Assembly (NCBI GenBank): GCA_027405735.1
Contig: JAPEHQ010000012.1
Location: forward strand, 186,001 to 250,000
Source: Mucor racemosus
Lineage: Eukaryota; Mucoromycota; Mucoromycetes; Mucorales; Mucoraceae
Reading direction: 5' to 3'
DNA: 64,000 nt
Shown here: positions 24,561-36,205 of the stretch, one piece after another
How the letters are laid out: each line of letters opens with the position of its first letter
How positions within the stretch are numbered: position 1 is the stretch's first letter
Program-made: the position numbers and the translations under genes
The notes under the pieces: model-generated
The model's input: the letters and a program-made list of their open reading frames with translations, nothing else
Databases searched by the model: none
What the model was told of the DNA's origin: nothing

Positions 24561-24839
24561 GCGTGGTTTTATTGGAAAGAAATTTCATGCTTTGCTGATG
24601 GTTTGCTCAATTCACAGTGATCTGTGAAAGTAGAAATATAAGTTTTTATGCAGGATATATTTAAATCTACCATCGTGTATAATTGGAGATTAATTGGTTC
24701 AATATTCTTCACAAGGATGGAGTTTTTTTTCTTTGTTTTCTGCAGTTGTAAATATTAGTTTATTATTTTGTCAAACTTAAAACTCATTATTCAGGATTCA
24801 GGACTTAATTTCTATTTACAAGATAGATCTAATCGATTA

Positions 24840-25981
24840 TTACTCTGTATTTTTTGTTTTAACGAAAAATATTGGTTTTTCGTCTAGATAATCAAAATGA
24901 TAGTTCTTATCACAGCTTGAAACCTATCATAACGGGGTTCCAAAATTAATTTTAAAAAATGAACGAAAAATGTTGCAAAAAACAAATTTTTTTAAATACT
25001 CATGAATTATAAAGTAAGTCGACCTAGCATATTAAATGGTTCTTGTACAGTTTTGAATTCTGCATCCACCTAAACAAAATTCAAGCAAATGCTTCACATT
25101 AAATTTTACGTAAAATGCGATTGAAATGTTGGCGTTTTTCTAAAGATACAGAACGCTTTTTATAATTATGTTTTTGATATGAGTAGCCGAGCAAATGTGC
25201 AAGGACACTATCTATCGATTGAGCTATTGCTGAACCTTCTAGCTGCATTTTTCGTAGAGAAAACAAGATTTTTGTCCAATTTTTTTTCAGAGTCAGAATT
25301 TCGGATGAGGGTATACAAGGGAAAATTGAAGCTAGAAATGAAGGTATCTTTTTGTACGTATTTTTAAGGATATCTCTACGAAAAATTAATGTTTTGAGAA
25401 AAACTAAATTGGATCCGAGAGAGCTGAACGAGCGTAATGACATGAATGTAAAAAAAAATGTTGTTCGATTTAATCAATATCTTGAAACATACTACAGAAA
25501 TCCAAAAAAAAAAAACGACAAAAAATAAAAGAGCTCAGAAGTTTTTTATACTAACATATGTTATAGAGCGCTCCAAAACAAGTATGTTTTATTATTAAAA
25601 AGTGTTAGTATAACTTAATGTTTTGTAGAGATATAAAGTCTCAAAGCTTTTAATTTTTAGCAGTGAAATACGAGTAAAAATGTGAAACTTTGACATTAGA
25701 AAAATTATACTAACTGCAAAAAAATAGGATATTTCCGGATACTTATTTTCAGATTAAAGTTGAACATCTTAGGTACATCAGCATATGACTTCTTCTTGAT
25801 GTTATTTAGTGGGAAAAAAGTAGAACAGGGATGAAAAGCGAGATCCAGTTTTCAAGGAAACAGCAGCGAATTTTACGTGTTTTTCAGTCTTCGGTGAGGT
25901 ACAAAATAAGTTTATGGTCATATAGCACAATTCAACCAACTTATATCTATTCAGCAGTGTCGAAGGTATATCGTAAGCGTT
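24840..25981 (+). repeat. Uncharacterised repeat R6, copy 3
   Basis: It aligns with 12600-13770 and with copy 2. The plus frame at 25179-25367 shares YLSIELLLN, LAAFFVEKT and RMRVYKGK with the frame at 12973-13302. The minus frame at 25099-25443 shares the LIFRRDILKN segment. Internal frames are broken. Confidence 0.7.
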
Positions 25982-25990
25982 AAGTATTTA

Positions 25991-26179
25991 GTGTACGAGT
26001 AGTGAACTTAAACGAGCCGAGATTTTTTTATGCAGCCGAGATTTTCTCAAGGCTCGTTGAAGTTAGACGAGCTTTTTTTTTGCGCGTGACTAGAGCTCGT
26101 TTACCCCACACGAGCTTTTTTATGCAGAGACTAAAACTCATCATCTCAATGCGAGCTTTATTTTAACCTTTCCAGTGAC
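25991..26179. mobile_element. Possible 189-bp element with 9-bp target duplication
   Basis: AAGTATTTA occurs at 25982-25990 and again at 26180-26188, exactly bounding a stretch of distinct composition with repeated CGAGC/GCTCG words. A 9-bp duplication would fit a Mutator-type miniature element, but inverted ends are poor and the 9-mer is AT-rich, so chance is possible. Confidence 0.3.
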
Positions 26180-26195
26180 AAGTATTTAAAGTATC

Positions 26196-26875
26196 TGATG
26201 TATCATTCTTAAGTCGGATCATGTCAAAGCCAAAAAAGTTAAAACTGTAATAAGTACTATGATCTTATAATAGATTGGGTCTATTAAGAAAGAAGTACTA
26301 GAGGTGGATGTTGTTGGTGTTACTAATTGTAGTTGACTATTACTTTGGTCAATCCTTACTATGTATTCAGGGTGATTAAGATGTGACAAGTATTATTAAG
26401 TAATAGATCGGTTATGGTTGTGTTTAATAAGTTTATTTGAATGATTAAAATTATCAATGAAGGAAGAAAACAGATATTTTCACTAATGTTCAATATCTGA
26501 TTTAACATTTGTATATTTATATGAATTATGCAACTGAAACTAATTCATGCAATTATTGTTGAAGCGCCATGTAATATAAATCATTACAAAAACAATAACA
26601 GATCCGGAACCCGAAGTTACTTAATTGAATATTAGGTAGGCCATCCCTCCAAAAGCATGATAATATAGAAGTATGGTACAGAAGCATGGTATTCCAGTGC
26701 GATATTCCAACAAGATATTCCAACATGACACATTATTATTAATTAACATCTAAATTACCTTATCACATTATTGATTTCCCAAATCAAATAATATATAAAC
26801 CCTATTAATTTCATTCCAATAAACGATATCTCTTTACTTGATTAAATTTCTAGTTTTATTTAACTTATGGAGTGT
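26196..26875 (+). repeat. LTR-1, copy 1 with an internal insertion
   Basis: It starts TGATGTATCATTCTTAAG and ends in the region GATTAAATTTCTAGTTTTAT. It aligns with the reverse complement of 36727-37063, but has about 350 extra bases (about 26230-26590) after CCAAAAAAG. Shared blocks: AATAACAGATCCGGAAC; TATATAAACCCTATTAATTT; CCAATAAACGATATCTCTTT. These look like the promoter and poly(A) region of an LTR. No target duplication found. Confidence 0.6.
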
Positions 26876-28268
26876 AACCTGTCTATGAAGCATCACATCA
26901 AGTCAATATATTATATAGCTATATGCTTTGTAGTAACAAATTTTAATAGATGTGACTAAATAACAAAAATATGATGGGATTAGGGTGTAAAATTTGAAAA
27001 ATACAATTGCCATATTTTTCGTTCAGTTTGACATTTACTATAAAAATTGACTTTTAAAGGATTTTTGCGACCAAAACTGAATAATAAAGATCCAACTATG
27101 TAATAACAAAATGTATATAATGTAACATTCTATAACTTTTAATACTTTATTCTAACGCATTTTTTCTGCAAAATGTGAAGATATCTTTGACAAATCACGA
27201 CTTCAGCTTTATCGAGATCTATCAAACAGATTGGATTTCAGACGTTAAACAGAAATTGCTATCACAAAGATAACGCTATTTTGGTTATATGTTCTCAATT
27301 ATCACCTTAACAAGAAGTTTCTTTTCAAATGAAAAGTCGAATTGAAATTTTAATTTGAAAAAAATTGTAACAATGCTCCAAAACGAATGTACTACATGGC
27401 AGTATTCGTTTGGTATGCTTTTAGACAATAGAAGTAGGCACAAACTATTGAAATGAAGCATTCAAGTACATAAATGAGTACAATTTTATTGAATAAATGG
27501 AATTTATTGTGTTCTTCGTCAATATATATGGATTTAATGCTTTGATTTAAAGTTTTTTCAACATCTTGTATCATGATCAAAACCATCGTGTTTAAGCTCA
27601 ATAACCCTCAGTGATCGGGTCACTCACACTTACAGCTGAATAACTTTTTGTAGCAGTTAGTTCTATTGGACATCCAGAAATAAAAACACTGCTGTATTTG
27701 GGTTTGAGCGTCTTTTATTTGACTAGCGATGTTTATTTTCAATGCATAAACCAAATTTTCTGACTTTTCCCCAAATAATTGAAACCTCATATTTCTGAAA
27801 ACATCAGAGAAATTTATATGTAGAGCTTTTAAACAAAAAGCACCACACGATAAAGCATGCAAAATCAAATACTTCTTATTAAGAAAAGTTTGGGCTATGA
27901 GTAGCGTATTATTTTTTAAAAATCGATTATTTTTTGAAATGTAAATTCGCTCGAAAACCTGGTGGCCGCTGCATTAGTCTTGTAAACCCCGAAATCATCT
28001 TGATTTTGAGAAACCCATAATGTTGATTGGTTCAAGATCAATGTAGCAGACCAAAGCTTCAGAAACATTCAAGTAGTAGTAAAGCTAAAATGTTTAATAA
28101 AAATTTATTTTAAATTTGTGTATTGATCAAAATAAACATTATATAACAATTTAAATAGAAAGAAAAATGTATTAATAGAGAAAATGTATATTTACAAATC
28201 ATTTCAAAGAATGAAATAGATGAGGTTAAAAGAGAAAAAGGTATCTGGGGGGGATGGTCTCCTAGTAC
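26876..28268. other. Spacer without a recognised gene
   Basis: Two adjacent minus-strand frames (27392-27601 and 27620-27868; 69 and 82 codons) could be pieces of one decayed protein, but show no motif I recognise. The rest is AT-rich sequence. Confidence 0.4.
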
Positions 28269-30169
28269 TTATACTAGAATAAACCTGAAAAACAAGAACC
28301 AGCTTAGACAGCATAAGAAAAAGTAAATCGCCCCATAGATATAATTGGCTTTGAGAGGAGTCAGTGAAACAGGACGAGAATTGCTCAATTTGTTTTCGTC
28401 ACTACGATATGCTTCCCGAGCAGATCGATCTAATACTGATTTGTATATTGTGTGATCAAGAATATGAAGTACAACACCAGCCATTACAGCAAGAGATGAG
28501 ATTGCAATAAAGAAAAGAATAACACCGTCATATCCTTTGTGAGCATCGGCATCTTGAAGAAGACCAGTGGCAATGTCAAAAAGTGCAGCGCCAATATTAG
28601 TGCCTGATTTAATCAAACCCATACCTGTACCAACAAGTGATAAAGGTAAAATGACAGGTACAGATGATACAAGGCCAACAGGACCAAGTGATAAACTGAT
28701 GCTGAATAAGAGCATACCAAAAAGAGGAGGAATTGCAGTAAATTCTAGCAAGAGCATTGATGATAGCATAGCTAAACCACTTCCAACCACTATTCAGAAA
28801 AAAAGCTTGTTAATAACCTTATCAATGGCGTGATGTTATTCAAAACTTACTCATCCAAGTACGCTTTCCAAACTTATCAACGCAAACACCAAGGAAAGGC
28901 ATTAATACAACAGGTAATATTTGGGCCACACTGGCAGTTGCAGCAGCATGAGCATCACTGTATGAAAATCTAAATTTAACATATTCGCTATTGATATGTA
29001 AAAAGCAGCCCCAACCACCACCTAATAAGAATTCCATGGCAGCGATTAACCAAAATGAATGGGGTAAAAACATGAGTTTAGACCAGCTAAAGGACTTCTT
29101 TCTAGTAATAACTTCCAATTGTTTACGACATGTTACAGCAGAACTAGATACTGTTCTTAATAATACAATGTATACAAGCGTAACAATCATTGAGAAAATG
29201 CACAAGCCTGCAGAAAACTGAAATTATGTTAAAATCATGTAGTTGGATCTGATAAAAAAGAAAAAAGAAAAATAAGCATACCCATAAACCGTAACCATAC
29301 CACCCAGTCCAATTAGCAATGGGAATAACTGTTGCCTGGGCACAAAATGATGCCTAATCAAAAACTTTGTTAAAATCAGGGGGGTTATTTGTTTGTTGTC
29401 ATTATAATATTACCAATCGACTGACTGTAAGCATCAACGCTAAAACAGCAGCTAAACTTCTTCCTCTAAACCATTGACTAAGGATTGTTTCTTGTACAAT
29501 GACAACTGTACCACTACCAATGCCATAAAGAATGCGACCAAAGATCATCATGTATAAACTCTTGGAAGAAGCAGATAATGCGACTAGGATATTACCAGCT
29601 GCAATCAAGGTTGAAGTAAGCAATGCCCCAGGGATTGTGCCAAATGCATCGATAAAAATACCACCCACAACAGGTAAAACCGTATTTACAATCGCCACAC
29701 TTGATTGAATAACACCATATTGTGAATTAGTAATACCAAATTCCTATCATGATTGATTTTAATATAATTTTATCAAGAAAAAAAGGAATTGTATTGATTT
29801 TTACGGTTTTGATTGTGTTTTTCATAGCACCTAATGTGTGGGCTGCAAAATGGCTTCCAACTAAATTATTTTGGTTAATGTTATCATGTATCAACGTCTA
29901 AATAAATCTGATAATTTACTAGCTAGAAGAATTGCACATGTTAATGCAATGGTCTTATATTCCCATTTCTGTTCTGCTAAAAAACAATAATCTTCATCAT
30001 TGACAGGTGGTAAACCATTACATGGCTTTGTTTTCTTTTTAGCCGAACAACACGCTGATTGCCCATTTCCTCCTTTTTTTATTGAACAGCATGATGTTTG
30101 CTCCTGATTATCAGTTGAAGAACATGCAGCTTGCTTTATATTTTTTAACAAAGGCGTTTGTTCATTCAT
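28269..30169 (-). CDS. Major facilitator superfamily transporter, MFSD1-like
   Basis: Twelve-helix secondary transporter. Six exons (29920-30169, 29805-29860, 29414-29743, 29282-29353, 28851-29217, 28269-28789) encode 531 aa. Transport helices start at about residue 70 (TIALTCAILLA IGSHFAAHTLGA). Family signs are GRILYGIGSGTVV in helix 4, PVVGGIFIDAFGT in the helix 2-3 loop and LGVCVDKFGKRTWM in the second half. The overall pattern resembles animal MFSD1, a lysosomal dipeptide exporter, and its fungal homologues; the substrate here is inferred only. The roughly 65-residue cytosolic N-terminus is unusual: it has four or five cysteine pairs or singles (ACS, SCCSIKK, ACCSAKKK, KPC). The C-terminus ends in a hydrophobic segment. 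It lies head-to-tail downstream of the FGGY kinase, with 381 bp between. Confidence 0.85.
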
Positions 30170-30550
30170 TTTCTGATATAAAGCGTTATAAAAAAAAGAA
30201 AAAACAATTTTTTTTGTAGAAACTGATGCAATTATATATAATTATGAAGCTGGGCCGGGGTTATAACGCTGTGTCAGTTCGATTTGCGTCCACTAAAATG
30301 TTAGTTTCATCATATCTGATGGTGTAACTTTTATATCAGATCTTTCAATAGTTTAACCTTATTTGCTAACTCTCTTTTACTTTATATCAGAATTACTTTA
30401 CATTTTGATATATAAGATAACACCTTATTAAATTATATATATTTCGAGACGAAATATGCTAATATGTCATTGTAAAACTGGAAAGGAAGAGGATCAGATA
30501 ATTATAGATTATAATCGCCGCTTTATTTTGGTTGCCTAGCAACGAAACAT

Positions 30551-32357
30551 TTAGTTTGTATCAGTCATTATGCTTCTATACTTTTTCTGATCATCTAGCA
30601 TGGCGAAAAATACTTTGTAGCGACGAAGGTTAATTTCTATAACCTCTGGATTTTTGCTAGGCAAAACAGTTGATCCAGCTCTGCCTAATCTAACCATGAT
30701 ATCCCATAAATCGGAGGATAATCCCGAAGCTTTCGCACCCAAAAATGCAGCACCAATGACCACAGCACCATCGATTGATTCTGGCAAGATAATTCTACAT
30801 TGAGTCACATCTGCAAGGATTTGTACAAACAAACGACTTTTGCATAAACCACCAGACATACAGAGTGTATCAATAGTGTATCCCTCCTTGTTTAATGTTT
30901 CGATAATATGACGTGTTTGACATGCAATGGCTTGCAAAGTTGCTAAATAGCGCAGTGCCAAGTCATCAATGCTTTTATCAAGTGAGACACCAACAATGGT
31001 TCCACGTAAAGATGGATCTGCTAAAGGAGAGCGGTTACCATGAAAATCTGGATAGATATGCAGATGTTTTGTTAAATCTTCCAAATGTTTAAGTTCTCGC
31101 TGGGCCTGAAGTGAAACCAAATATTGTGCTAAATAAGCATAAATGTTAAGGTTTTGTTCTGCTGATTTCTCTTGTGCTTCCGCTAATGCTGGATGTGTAT
31201 TAACAACAAAATCGATCAATTGCCCTGTGGAGGATTGTCCTCCTTCGGCACACCACATGTCACCAACCATAACAGATCTGTAAGGGCCCCATACGCCATT
31301 CACAAAGATAGGATTAGGGGACATGGCGATATGACAACTAGATGTACCACAAATAATGGCCAAACGACTAGGGCCATTAGTTTTAAGACTATGATCAAGC
31401 GATGAAAGCATCTCTTCTCTTTCAGTAGAACCATAAGGTGTTGCGCCAATTGTTGCAATCGCCCCAGCGTATGCATCAATAATAGCAGAACCGACGGGAG
31501 TTCCTGTACAAAGCCCCAATTCTTGAGCAGCTTCTTTTGTTAATCCAGAACCTACAGGATCACCTGCCTCCAATACATTGCCCTGATCACCACCACCCAT
31601 GCGAGCAAAATTTTCATCTATTAAACATTCCAAACCAATCTCTTTAAAGAAACTAGGTTCCCATCCCTCACCTACCAAGCGAGGCAAATAAGAACATTTG
31701 CAAGTTAATGAGCAAGTTGAACGGGCGAGCGACCCTGTAGCTTTATATGTCAGAAAATCAGGTAAATCCATCATTTGTCCTATAGAGTTCCACGAATCCT
31801 CAGGCATATTTTCTTTGAGCCATAATGTCTTTGGAATTTCCATTTCTGGACTGATAGTGTTTCCTACGTAACGGAGGACATCATGATGGGTTGCATTGAT
31901 ACGATTTGCTTGATCTATAGCGCGATGATCAGCCCATAAAATAATGTTAAAATTATTATCAGTATAGTTGGAAACTTGATCGATTGATTGTGGATGTCCT
32001 TCTTTGTCCAATACAACCAAAGAACATGTTGCATCGAAACCAACGCCCTTAATTTGTTCAGGCTTAAGCTTTGCTTGTTTCATAATATTATGCACGCATG
32101 TGGTAATGCTTGACCAAATATTTGTACTAGATTGCTCGTAAATATCATGCTTGGGATTATGCGTGATGATAGGTTGAACATCTAAGCTAACTAATTGACC
32201 TTTGATATCTATAATGGCAGCACGGGCTGAACTAGAGAAAACACACAATAATGCATAAATAAGCCTCTTATAAAATAACACAAATGATTTTTTTTTAAAA
32301 TGGTATTTACCCTGTTCCCACATCAATACCAATGAAATAGCTATCGTTTTCTGGCAT
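30551..32357 (-). CDS. FGGY-family carbohydrate kinase (D-ribulokinase-like)
   Basis: ATP-dependent sugar or polyol kinase. Two exons (32311-32357 and 30551-32231, intron 79 bp) encode 575 aa, close to the size of the yeast YDR109C / human FGGY group. The first exon supplies the start of the ATP-binding motif, joined as IGIDVGTGSARAAIIDIKG. Further signs: ILWADHRAIDQANRIN (sugar-site aspartate region), GGGDQGNVLEAGDPVGSG, AGAIATIGA, IICGTSSCHIAMS, the family hallmark YPDFHGNRSPLADPSLRG, and MSGGLCKSRLFVQILAD. Human and yeast members of this group phosphorylate D-ribulose; substrate specificity here is inferred from similarity. The start at MPENDSYFIG was chosen because it completes the glycine-rich motif; an ATG in the intron frame at 32332 would lose it. 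Confidence 0.92.
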
Positions 32358-32782
32358 TTTCTAATATTTTTCCCAAGTTTATGAATAAAAGGAAAAGGAC
32401 AAGGTTTTCCCTATATGTTGTCTTTTTTAGACAGCCGCTATTTAGCATTCAATTGATGGAACACTAACATTGTAAAAATTCCTATTGGTTTAAATTACAC
32501 TATTTCCCAGACTTAATGATTACTTTTGACAGCCATTTACCCCGATTTCTAACTAACTCAACAGTTTATAATAAGTAACATTTTATAATGTAATATTTCA
32601 TCTTAAAAATTGTCAAAAAACTATCCGTTATATACATTGTAACCTCGAAAATTCTACTTCCGAATGTAGCATTGCAAACATAGCAGAAATAATCAACAAA
32701 CATGAACGAATCATTGCTAAATATGACTAAAAACGACATGCATTATCATATTTTTCTGCTTATACAGTAAGGCTGGTAAATA
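32358..32782. other. Upstream region of the FGGY kinase
   Basis: Non-coding, AT-rich. It probably contains the kinase promoter. No element recognised. Confidence 0.4.
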
Positions 32783-32851
32783 CAGTAGTCGTTCTATATA
32801 AGGTTAACTTTTTGGAAGAGTTTTTCAGTCTTATATAGAGCATAGCCTTAA
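32783..32851 (+). repeat. Left-end fragment of the CAGTAGTC MITE
   Basis: It reads CAGTAGTCGTTCTATATAAG and follows 4623-4690 up to AGAGCATAGCCTTA. The rest of the element is absent. TA precedes it. Confidence 0.65.
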
Positions 32852-33345
32852 TTATCACCTTCTACTATCTATACACACCACATTCGGTTACACTCTATAA
32901 ATCTCATTATTAATTTATACTGTCGCTTCGAGCTGTCCTTATTTACTAATCTGTCATTAGTATATAAACCACATCTCATGAATAAAAGAATAAGGATCAG
33001 TTTAGTTTTGATCTCTTAGTTTGACCCACAGTTGGAAAGCTGACATTTATCAAGACTTTACTTTGTTTTATTTTTAATTATTCTAATAGCATCATATCAG
33101 ATATATGTTAGAATAAAACAGTGGGCGCAGTTTTGTCCAGTATTTTTCCTTTTTTTTTTTCTTTTTTCTTTCTAAACCTAAGCTACTTTCAAATGTCAAA
33201 AAAGCCTAATCTAAAACCAACACCACCCAATATTAACAAGTTGAAAGGTAGCTACACACTGGATGATGGCTTACGTGAAAATCTTAGTCTAACTCCCAAC
33301 ATTCTGACTGGCAGTGTAAAAACTTGGAGCAATATAGGAGATGTT

Positions 33346-33643
33346 TGATTTATCGAAAGGTAAATTGTATGAAAATTAATCAAATGAAAAAGTACCGTTT
33401 TATTATGAGCTTATAGAGGGGGTTTATATATTAATTGAATGAGTGTATTAAATGTGAGTGATAATATAATTAGAATGAGCATTTGGATATTGTGTGGATA
33501 TATTGGAATTATGCTTCTATGATTCAATAGTAGCTTTATGATAGACGCATAGAATATGACCTTGATTGACTTGCATGTTGAACATCATGGTTTGACAGAT
33601 GTTCTAAATTAGTAATTCGGTAATTCCTAATTCTGATAGATCA
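33346..33643 (-). mobile_element. Solo LTR-2 inserted in a gag-like frame
   Basis: A 298-bp complete copy in reverse orientation. It begins TGATTTATCGAAAGG and ends CTGATAGATCA on the plus strand. ATGTT flanks it on both sides (33341-33345, 33644-33648). It matches 10875-11171 throughout. Confidence 0.92.
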
Positions 33644-33710
33644 ATGTTGTCGATGACTATCTGGACCACTCTGAAGTGTGGGAAGCACATATTCAGTCCA
33701 ATGCTACCGC

Positions 33711-34436
33711 TGCAGTGGAATTACATACTAAAAACGCTTGATAAAATAAAACAACCTAAATTTCAAGTGTCGCTCATAAAATATGATGCCACTTGAAATG
33801 TGAACAACGATAATAAACAAATGCTTCAATTGAACACAATAACAAACGCATGCTAAAAATATGAAATACCCTTTTTGAACCATACATGTCGTGTAGATGA
33901 TAGCACCCTTGATCACGGCGCAATCAATTACACAAATGACATATATATCAAAACAGGATTCTATCCAAATCAATAATGATAATAAACAAAGATATCAAGT
34001 TAGTCAACTACTCATCTATATCGTAGTTGCACTATCAATATAAATAAGATTCAAGCATATAAAAACTACCCCTTAAAAATCAAGGTTACATAAAATAGAT
34101 ATAACAGAAATAAACAAAAACAACCATTTCCCAAAAGGTCGATATTGTCACACTTGACATACAATCCCTTATGGTCAATGCTCTATACAATTTACCCCTT
34201 AAAATATCAAATCAATAACAATGTACTCAAAACTGGAAGATTACTAAATATACATCCATTCAAGTCTGATGGTATCCAAGTTCTCCAAATCACTATAAAT
34301 ACCCTCATACCTTTCAATTATTTTAACTCTTGAGAAATCTTTTGTAATAAAAACTTTAGCCGATTATAATTGTATTTCTACTGCTTTTATTTTTATATTT
34401 TTTTTATTTTAGTAAATAACATCGTAATTTACTGCA
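33711..34436 (-). mobile_element. Solo LTR-5 inserted in a gag-like frame
   Basis: A 726-bp complete copy in reverse orientation. On the plus strand it begins TGCAGTGGAATTAC and ends GTAATTTACTGCA. ACCGC flanks it on both sides (33706-33710, 34437-34441). It is highly similar to 11828-12558 and to the two halves of 34956-36583. The 81-codon minus frame at 33728-33973 is part of the LTR and is also present in the other copies. Confidence 0.92.
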
Positions 34437-34600
34437 ACCGCTTTAGCTATGGTTCTTGAAAAAAGCCCCTTAATGGAGAAGGGGTCGAAGAAGAGATCAC
34501 TTGAGGAGATTGAAGATGATGATGATTGTCCTGTGGTACATAAATAACGCAAAGAAGAAATTATATGCCATTGTACCCGAGATGTTTAAATTTAATATAG

Positions 34601-34749
34601 CACTATGAAGAAAAAAATTCTTAATTCTCTTAATTGTGCCACATTAAGGAAAATAAGAAAATTTTCACTGCTTATTTTTTTTAAAATTTTGTCTTATTTC
34701 CCTTAATGTGGCACAATTAAGAGAATTAAGGGATTTTTTCTTCATAGTG
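34601..34749. mobile_element. 149-bp MITE with CACTA termini
   Basis: It starts CACTATGAAGAAAAAA and ends with the inverted TTTTTTCTTCATAGTG; the inverted repeats run about 55 bp each, with only a short loop. TAG flanks it on both sides (34598-34600, 34750-34752). CACTA ends with a 3-bp duplication are the mark of the CACTA (EnSpm/CMC) superfamily. It has no coding capacity and lies in the tail of the decayed retroelement. Confidence 0.85.
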
Positions 34750-34845
34750 TAGAAATGAGTGCCCAAAAATATCCTATTTTTTGCAGTTGGTATTAATTTT
34801 TCAGCGTTAAAGTTTCAGATTTTCACAGATATTCATTGCTAAGAT

Positions 34846-34945
34846 TTGATAGTGCAACTTCAATGTAGATGAGTAGTTGACTGAAATAGATATTATCTTT
34901 GTTTATTGTTATTATTGAATTGGATAGAATCCTGTTTTGATATAT
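34846..34945 (+). repeat. LTR-5 fragment
   Basis: From TGATAGTGCAACTTCAATG to TTTTGATATATATA it matches the middle of LTR-5 (12231-12326). A full LTR-5 starts about ten bases further on, so fragments of two LTR-5 copies are adjacent. Confidence 0.65.
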
Positions 34946-35304
34946 ATATTATATATGCAGTAAATTACGATGTGATTTACTAAAATAAAAAAATATAAAA
35001 ATAAAAGCAGTAGAAATACAATTATAATCAGCTAAAGTTTTTATTACAAAAGATTTCTGAAGAGTTAAAATAATTGAAAAGTATGAGGGTATTTATAGTG
35101 ATTTGGAGAACTTGGATACCATCAGACTTGAATGGATGTATATTTAGTAATCTTCCAGTTTTGAGTACATTGTTATTGATTTGATATTTTAAGGGGTAAA
35201 TTGTATAGAGCATTGACCATAAGGGATTGTATGTCAAGTGTGACAATATCGACCTTTTGGGAAATGGTTGTTTTTGTTTATTTCTGTTATATCTATTTTA
35301 TGTA

Positions 35305-36205
35305 ACGTGCCACCAGCTTTAAATCTGTGTAAACTTTAATTTTGTTTCAATTTTTATTTATTTTGGAACTCCGCCATTTCAATATATATATTTTTTTTGG
35401 AGGCATCTCATGGCAGATAATGTAGCTCATTTGTTATTTGAGAGATTGAGAAGTATAATAAGTTTAAACAAACATTTTATTTTTATAACAAATCTTTAGG
35501 AATTCTAAATTTTCTGTGAGATAAATATTTTTTTTGACAAATTTCTTAACTTCTTGGACAACTTCTCTACATTTGCTATAAGCTTCGATGTAGTCCATCG
35601 ACCTTCTGAAATAATGTCTGATTTGAGTCAGGTTACCAGAGGTATCCAGAAAAGAATGGATGTTTTTCTCCAGAGACTTGAATGTATAGTCACATCGCAA
35701 ACGAGCTTCCCTCTTGGCAGCACCACAGTACATTTTGATCCAATTGCATTCGCAATGGTATTTTGGGTATCAGTAAAATGATTTTATAATAAAAATAACT
35801 ATTAAAGTCATAATAATTGTTCACAAAGGTTTAAATAATGATTGTTATGGCTCTGATTTATTATATCTTTATTTTTCGGAAAGTTGATAGCGAAAATGCT
35901 GATTTCACGCATTGCTTACGTAAGCTGGGTTTAAGGTAAGGAGGTTATGTGTCACAGAGTATCCTTGTTTCAAAAGTTACCCTCACCTAAGAGCACACAG
36001 CTTAAATTTTGAAATACCGTCTATTTTCAAGGGCTATCAACAGAATGATTTTATAGTAAAATTAAGTATTCGAGCCATAACAATTGTTTACAAAGGTTTA
36101 AATAATGATTGTTATGAATTTTTTTTATTGTATCGTTAGTTTTGGGTGAGTTGATAGCTCTTAAAAAAAGTTAAAATTTGTGCAGGTTTAAAGCTGGTGG
36201 CACGT
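35305..36205. mobile_element. 901-bp Tc1/mariner-like DNA transposon relic
   Basis: It has perfect 19-bp inverted ends starting ACGTGCCACCAGCTTTAAA. TA flanks it on both sides (35303-35304, 36206-36207). The intact LTR-5 copies have a single TA at that place, which proves an insertion. The minus strand encodes a transposase remnant (separate entry). Two direct repeats of about 75 bp lie inside, at about 35808-35880 and 36090-36120 onward, sharing CAAAGGTTTAAATAATGATTGTTATG. Confidence 0.88.
35464..35781 (-). pseudogene. Transposase C-terminal remnant (DDE type)
   Basis: The minus-strand frame reads KYHCECNWIKMYCGAAKRE and then a tail with FKSLEKNIHSFLD and IRHYFRRSMDYIEAY. It resembles the end of DDE transposases where the last catalytic acid lies in a C-E-x-N-x-I-E motif (here CECNWIK, with the usual final E replaced by K). 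Only this last part of the protein is left inside the 901-bp element, so it is inactive. Confidence 0.6.

Larger units (their letters stand above)
32852..34597 (+). mobile_element. Decayed LTR retrotransposon: LTR end, primer site and gag-like start
   Basis: TATATAAACC (about 32960) and ATGAATAAAAG (about 32978) resemble the core of the other LTRs. The putative LTR ends TAGAATAAAACA at 33120 and is followed by GTGGGCGCAG, a plausible tRNA primer-binding site. A reading frame then opens (33121-33345; MSKKPN at 33193). It is broken by LTR-2 (33346-33643) and LTR-5 (33711-34436). If each solo LTR and one copy of its 5-bp duplication are ignored, the frame passes through both sites without a shift and ends in an acidic tail EEIEDDDD...VVHK and a stop at about 34548. 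No zinc knuckle, protease or reverse transcriptase remains. The product is a gag-like guess from position only. Confidence 0.6.

Noticed and set aside
27392..27868. Two neighbouring minus frames as one broken transposase
   Set aside because: No catalytic motif or terminal repeats found; left as unrecognised.
34145..34333. 62-codon frame also found at 35028-35246
   Set aside because: Part of LTR-5 in both places.
35554..35781. 75-codon plus frame in the Tc1-like relic
   Set aside because: Antisense of the transposase remnant, which has the recognisable motif.
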